Source of the DNA: DIGJ01 sp041739345
GTDB lineage: Bacteria; Bacillota; Clostridia; Lachnospirales; Lachnospiraceae
DNA: 64,000 bases
Direction: 5' to 3'
NCBI GenBank assembly: GCA_041739345.1
Contig: JBGSNZ010000001.1
Coordinates: 56,060 to 120,059 of the forward strand
This document shows positions 60,197-64,000 of the stretch, in pieces; positions within the stretch are counted from its first letter, which is position 1; each line of letters starts with the position of its first letter. Position numbers and translations under genes: made by a program. Under the pieces are notes generated by a model. That model did no database searches, was not told the origin of the DNA, and saw only the letters and a list, made by a program, of their open reading frames with translations.

Positions 60197-60377
60197 TGGC
60201 TATACTTTTTGTAGCCAATGTTTCGAGTTGGCAGTACTTTTTATAGCCAAATCGGTAAAATGGCTGTACCGATTGTAGCCAGAATATTTATTGATAGAAA
60301 GATATATTTAAGGATTTATGCAGTTGGCTACACTTTCTATAGCCAAAATTGATATTTGGCTGTATTAATTGAAGCCA
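60197..60377. repeat. Array of five 21-nt dyad repeats at 32-bp phase
   Basis: Repeats start at 60197, 60229, 60261, 60325 and 60357, each 21 nt with TGGC at one end and GCCA at the other (consensus TGGCTRTAC...RTAGCCA). Distances are 32, 32, 64 and 32 bp, so all lie on one face of the helix. The empty slot at 60293 holds no recognisable copy. They probably bind a protein cooperatively. Confidence 0.8.
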
Positions 60378-60579
60378 GTGGATGTAAAATATGTAACCAT
60401 ACTTGAAAAATATTGACGTAATATAAAATATAAGGATGTAAAATTTTGTTGTATCTTAAAAGTGATTTGATATAATAGAACTATAAGCGTTTTTGGACAG
60501 TATAGAGTATTGTTTAAATCTGTAATGCAAGACAATGCAAATATGGGGATAAATGTTAGCATAATTAAGTGGGGGATTT

Positions 60580-61476
60580 GTGATGAAGATTAATGAGTTA
60601 GTTGAATATTGTAATGAAGAAATACAAGAAAAGGCATCAAAAGTTATTTGCTATAATTGTAACCATACAAGGAAATGTCCAGGTAGTTGTGGTTGTTGTA
60701 TGGATCAAGTGCATTTGTCACGAGGAAATGGAGAAAGACAAGACTATGACTGTGAATATATGGTAAAATATTATGTATGCAAGTATATTCATGCATATGC
60801 TTCTGAAATTGAAGATTGTTTGGAAATCATTGAAGATAAAATTCAAGAACTTGATCATATTCATTTCTTATCAATTGGATCTGGTCCTTCGCCAGATTTA
60901 TATGCTATATGGAAATTTTCAAAGCGTATAAAGTATTCAAAACCAATATCTTATATAGGTTATGAGCATAATAATTATTGGGAAGATGTGAATAATAAAA
61001 CAAAGGAATTATTTCGAGGTACAGGAATAAGGGTTCAATATTTTTATGAGGATGTTTTTGAGACGTTTAAAGAGAAAAATTAATCAAAAACAAATATACT
61101 GGTACTCCAATATGTTTTATCACACATCGTTTATAATGGTCGTGAAGATGAAATAAGTGAGTTTTTTAATGATCTTGTTGAAAAAGTCATAATGAATATG
61201 GAAGCAAAGGGGTATGTAGTAATTAATGATATAAATCATTGTATTGCAAGAGATAAATTTAAAGTTCTAGAGGACACAATTGTGGATCATGGAATGAAAA
61301 TAAGAGTACATAAATATTATTATCGTTTTAAATCGAACATGCATCCAAGTCAAATGGATGGAAATGAATATGATTGCAATGATATAAATTATGATATTAA
61401 TGAAGACATAGAGAATTTTTATGGTTCGAGAGAAGACTGCAGAAGTGTGCAGCATATAATTGAGGTGTTTAGATGA
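60580..61476 (+). pseudogene. Cys-rich Rossmann-like protein gene with in-frame stop
   Basis: The frame from ATG 60580 runs 167 codons to TAA (61081-61083) and then stays open in the same frame to 61476, a total of 298 codons. The first part has a Cys cluster (CYNCNHTRKCPGSCGCC) and a methyltransferase-like glycine motif FLSIGSGPSPDLYA. The second part (VLQYVLSHIVYNGREDEISE onward) is the natural continuation. The stop overlaps nothing, so it is a nonsense mutation or a readthrough site. The end overlaps the DUF1848 start (ATGA). Function unknown. Confidence 0.7.
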
Positions 61477-62417
61477 TATTAAGTGTTAGCAGAAGAACGG
61501 ATATTCCTAATTACTATTCCGAATGGTTTCTAAATCGAATTAAAGAAGGATATCTATACGTAAGAAACCCGATGAACATACATCAGGTAAGCAAAATAGA
61601 TATTTCACCGGAAATCGTTGACTGCATTGTTTTTTGGACGAAAAACCCAGAACCAATGTTGGATAAATTGGAACAGTTAAATGATTATAAGTATTACTTC
61701 CAGTTTACACTTACTGGATACGGAAAAGATATGGAGTCGGGTTTACCACATAAAAAAGATAAAATGATTCCAATATTTAAACGGTTATCAGAAATGATTG
61801 GTAAAGAGAAAGTAATTTGGAGATATGATCCAATTGTTATTACAGAAAAATATTCAGAAGAATATCACCTGAAAGCTTTTCAAGATATTGCATCTAGTTT
61901 AAATGGGTATTGTAAACGGGTGGTAATCAGTTTTGTAGATTTGTATGCCAAAACCAAAAAGAACATGAAGGATATCCAAACGATAGATAAAAAGCAGAGT
62001 GAGTTAATTACGTTTTCGAAAAAACTGGCTGAGATTGCAGTCAGTAATGGAATGGAAATTGAGACATGTGCTGAACTCATTGATTTATCTTCTTGTGGAA
62101 TTAAACATAGTAGTTGTATTGATAAAAAACTGATAGAAAATATAATTGGTTGCCCTATTAAAGTAGAGAAGGATAAGAATCAAAGGGAAGAATGTGGTTG
62201 CGTCGAGAGTGTTGAAATCGGCGCATATAATACCTGTTTGAATGGCTGCAAATATTGTTATGCAAATTACAGTGAGGAGCGTGTAAAAGCAAATAGAGTG
62301 CTGTATGACGTTCATTCACCGATACTTTGTAGTAAAATAACAGATGAAGACAAAATAACGGAGAGAGCTGTAAAATCAATTAGAGAAGGACAAATAAGCC
62401 TATTTGACCTAATTTAG
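61473..62417 (+). CDS. DUF1848 protein, radical-SAM-like Cys motif
   Basis: The 314-residue protein starts MILSVSRRTDIPNYYSEWFL and has CIVFWTKNPEPMLDKL, KYYFQFTLTGYG and VIWRYDPIVI, the typical order of DUF1848. Near the end, CGCVESVEIGAYNTC leads into CLNGCKYCYANY, a Cys-x3-Cys-x2-Cys set that could bind a 4Fe-4S cluster as in radical SAM enzymes such as spore photoproduct lyase relatives. The activity is not known. It is translationally coupled with the preceding gene. Confidence 0.8.
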   Translation: MILSVSRRTDIPNYYSEWFLNRIKEGYLYVRNPMNIHQVSKIDISPEIVDCIVFWTKNPEPMLDKLEQLNDYKYYFQFTLTGYGKDMESGLPHKKDKMIPIFKRLSEMIGKEKVIWRYDPIVITEKYSEEYHLKAFQDIASSLNGYCKRVVISFVDLYAKTKKNMKDIQTIDKKQSELITFSKKLAEIAVSNGMEIETCAELIDLSSCGIKHSSCIDKKLIENIIGCPIKVEKDKNQREECGCVESVEIGAYNTCLNGCKYCYANYSEERVKANRVLYDVHSPILCSKITDEDKITERAVKSIREGQISLFDLI

Positions 62418-62441
62418 AATAATCTTGGAAGGAGAATCAAC

Positions 62442-63791
62442 TTGAATTTAGGAATCGAAACAGAAACACTTGAATTTAAAAAATCAACTGGTGAACTAAA
62501 AGAAGCTATGAATTCCATATGTGCGATTCTTAACAAGCACCAAAAAGGAGAACTGTATTTTGGCGTTAAACCTGATGGAACTCCGATAGGTCAAATGGTC
62601 ACAGAAGAATCCTTACGAGAAGTAAGTCAAAAAATCGGAAACTCAATTGAACCCAAAATTTATCCTGAGGTTCAAAAAGTTACAATAAATGATAGAGATT
62701 GTATCTATGTACAATTTGAAGGAAATAATGTTCCGTATTTTGCCTTTGGAGTAGCCAAAATCCGTGTAGCAGATGAGGATTTGACAATGTCACCTAAGGA
62801 ATTATCAGAATATATAAGACGAAATCAGTTAGAAGAAAATAAGTGGGAAAATCAGATTTCCAATAAAAAGATAGACGATGTGGACGAAACCCTACTAAGG
62901 CAATATACGAATCATGCCCATGAAGTTGGCAGACTTGCCATATCTTATACAGATAAAAAGACTGTGTTGAATCAATTAGAGTTGATTCAAGATGAATATC
63001 TGTTGAATGCAGGTAAGGTACTATTTAGTGATGATATTACACAGGATATACAGTTGGCAATATTTGCAACAACAGAAAGAACCACTTTTAATGATATTCA
63101 ACGCCATCACGGACCCGTAACAAAACTTGTTGATTTGGCTGAAACTTATATCAAAAATAATATTCACTGGAAAGTCGAATTTGATGGATCTAGGGAACGG
63201 AAAGAAACACCAGAGGTTCCTATGGATGCTGTCAGAGAAGCTTTATTGAATTCTTTTTGCCATAAAGATTATAGTACGGGTCAAAGCAATGAAGTAGCAA
63301 TTTATAAGGATAGGATTGAAATTTATAATCCAGGACATTTTCCAGATGGATACGAACCAAAAGATTTTATTGAAAATCCAGAACGACCAGTGCGAAGAAA
63401 TCCAAGAATTGCAAGAATACTTTATTACTCGAAGGATATTGAGAGTTTTGGGACTGGTTTGAAGCGTATTGCAGATGCGTGTAAGGCAGCAGGTGTGAAG
63501 TATGAATTTAAAATGCTCAAGTCTGGATTTGTAGTGTGTTTTTATCGGTCGGAAGAAAAAGCCGATAAAGGGCCGATAAAAGCCGATAAAAAGCCGATAG
63601 ATATTGAGAGAAAAGAATTAATACTTGAATTCATTGAGTCCAATGGTTCAATTAGTAACAAAGAGGCCAGAGAATTATTAGGATTAGCAGAATCAACTAC
63701 AAAAAGATTTTTAAAAGAAATGGTTAATGAAGGTGTTTTATCTATTATGGGTGAGCGAAAAACAAGAAAGTATGTAATAAACGGAAAATAA
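62442..63791 (+). CDS. AlbA/Schlafen-type ATP-binding transcriptional regulator
   Basis: The 449-residue protein starts at TTG after GGAAGGAG. Residues 1-130 form the AlbA_2 DNA-binding domain (ETLEFKKSTGELKEAMNSIC, GELYFGVKPDGTPIGQMV). The middle is a HATPase_c_4-like region (MDAVREALLNSFCHKDYSTG, IEIYNPGHFPDGY). The last ~60 residues are a winged helix (ELILEFIESNGSISNKEARE). Between them a short linker is coded by four GCCGATA repeats at 63561-63599. Such proteins occur on mobile elements and may regulate or defend. The target is unknown. Confidence 0.82.
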   Translation: MNLGIETETLEFKKSTGELKEAMNSICAILNKHQKGELYFGVKPDGTPIGQMVTEESLREVSQKIGNSIEPKIYPEVQKVTINDRDCIYVQFEGNNVPYFAFGVAKIRVADEDLTMSPKELSEYIRRNQLEENKWENQISNKKIDDVDETLLRQYTNHAHEVGRLAISYTDKKTVLNQLELIQDEYLLNAGKVLFSDDITQDIQLAIFATTERTTFNDIQRHHGPVTKLVDLAETYIKNNIHWKVEFDGSRERKETPEVPMDAVREALLNSFCHKDYSTGQSNEVAIYKDRIEIYNPGHFPDGYEPKDFIENPERPVRRNPRIARILYYSKDIESFGTGLKRIADACKAAGVKYEFKMLKSGFVVCFYRSEEKADKGPIKADKKPIDIERKELILEFIESNGSISNKEARELLGLAESTTKRFLKEMVNEGVLSIMGERKTRKYVINGK

Positions 63792-64000
63792 ATTATTACA
63801 ACTCATTTATAATCAATTATAACAGAAAAGAAATGTCAACAAATTTTGTGAAGATATTAAGTTTGTGTCAACTAAACGTTGGCAATTTATTTTTGTTTTT
63901 CAAAATGATATCTTCTATTTATTTTTAGGTTCGCCAAATAAACCATCTCTAGCGATTTTTCTATTAATAACCAAACGCTTTTTTCATTGCTTTCCTTGAT
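63792..64000. other. Non-coding or degraded right edge
   Basis: No supported gene. A minus-strand frame ending at about 63924 could be the tail of a gene that lies outside the window or a remnant, but it is interrupted within 40 codons. Confidence 0.3.

Noticed and set aside
60197..60377. CRISPR array
   Set aside because: The repeats are imperfect dyads of 21 nt with 11-nt gaps and one 43-nt gap, too short for spacers, and there are no cas genes.
63880..64000. Minus-strand gene entering from the right edge
   Set aside because: All three minus frames meet a stop within about 40 codons of the edge and no family is recognisable.

Overview
The window looks like the chromosome of a low-GC, Gram-positive gut or plant-fibre-degrading Clostridium relative, probably family Lachnospiraceae. 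The evidence is a ribosomal-protein/rpoA cluster in Firmicute order, an enlarged L17, EcfA1-EcfA2-EcfT followed by truA and then rplM-rpsI, and a multidomain surface glycoside hydrolase. The genus is not determined.

Layout. (1) 1-16400 is chromosomal backbone: the 3' end of a secreted family-2 glycoside hydrolase, then rpmJ, rpsM, rpsK, rpsD, rpoA, rplQ, a large non-coding palindromic element, ecfA1-ecfA2-ecfT-truA, a two-component system with a lipoprotein, and rplM-rpsI with its terminator. (2) About 16400-55900 is an apparently complete temperate contractile-tail (myovirus-type) prophage inserted just after rpsI. From left to right it holds integrase, a surface moron-like gene, CI-type repressor with divergent promoters, early genes (HUH Rep, RNase H-like protein, Dam, MazF-like protein, PAPS-reductase-like protein, SSB, ParA, ParB-DUF3850, many small zinc-finger proteins), an ArpU-like late regulator, HNH/TerS/TerL, portal, ClpP-type protease, HK97-type capsid, connectors, sheath, tube, frameshifted chaperone, tape measure, PBSX (Xkd)-like baseplate genes, a diversity-generating retroelement, and lysis genes. 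(3) About 56000-60400 is the wreck of a second integrated element: an integrase gene of the same family broken by an insertion sequence and by a 10-bp tandem duplication, a repressor, a small DNA-binding protein, oriT-like hairpins and a helically phased array of dyad repeats. (4) 60580-63791 carries a gene with an in-frame stop, a DUF1848 gene and an AlbA/Schlafen-type ATP-binding regulator.

The most notable system is the diversity-generating retroelement at 50990-53941. A 117-bp template repeat (TR, 52541-52657) and the 117-bp variable repeat (VR, 51912-52028) at the end of a C-type-lectin-like tail protein gene differ at exactly 10 positions. All 10 are adenines in the TR (10 of 27 A changed, 0 of 90 other bases). 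An Avd-like protein lies between VR and TR, a reverse transcriptase with YMDD and the DGR-type IGNLTSQ motif follows, and a hairpin with a GACA loop sits just after the VR. The phage can therefore be expected to rewrite eight to ten asparagine codons in its likely receptor-binding protein.

Other new-looking signals are a perfect in-frame A AAA AAC slippery heptamer joining the two tail-assembly-chaperone frames, a G8 tract at the start of the PP-loop of the PAPS-reductase-like gene, a ParA with a Cys in its Walker A motif next to a ParB fused to DUF3850, and five 21-nt TGGC-N13-GCCA repeats spaced at exact multiples of 32 bp.
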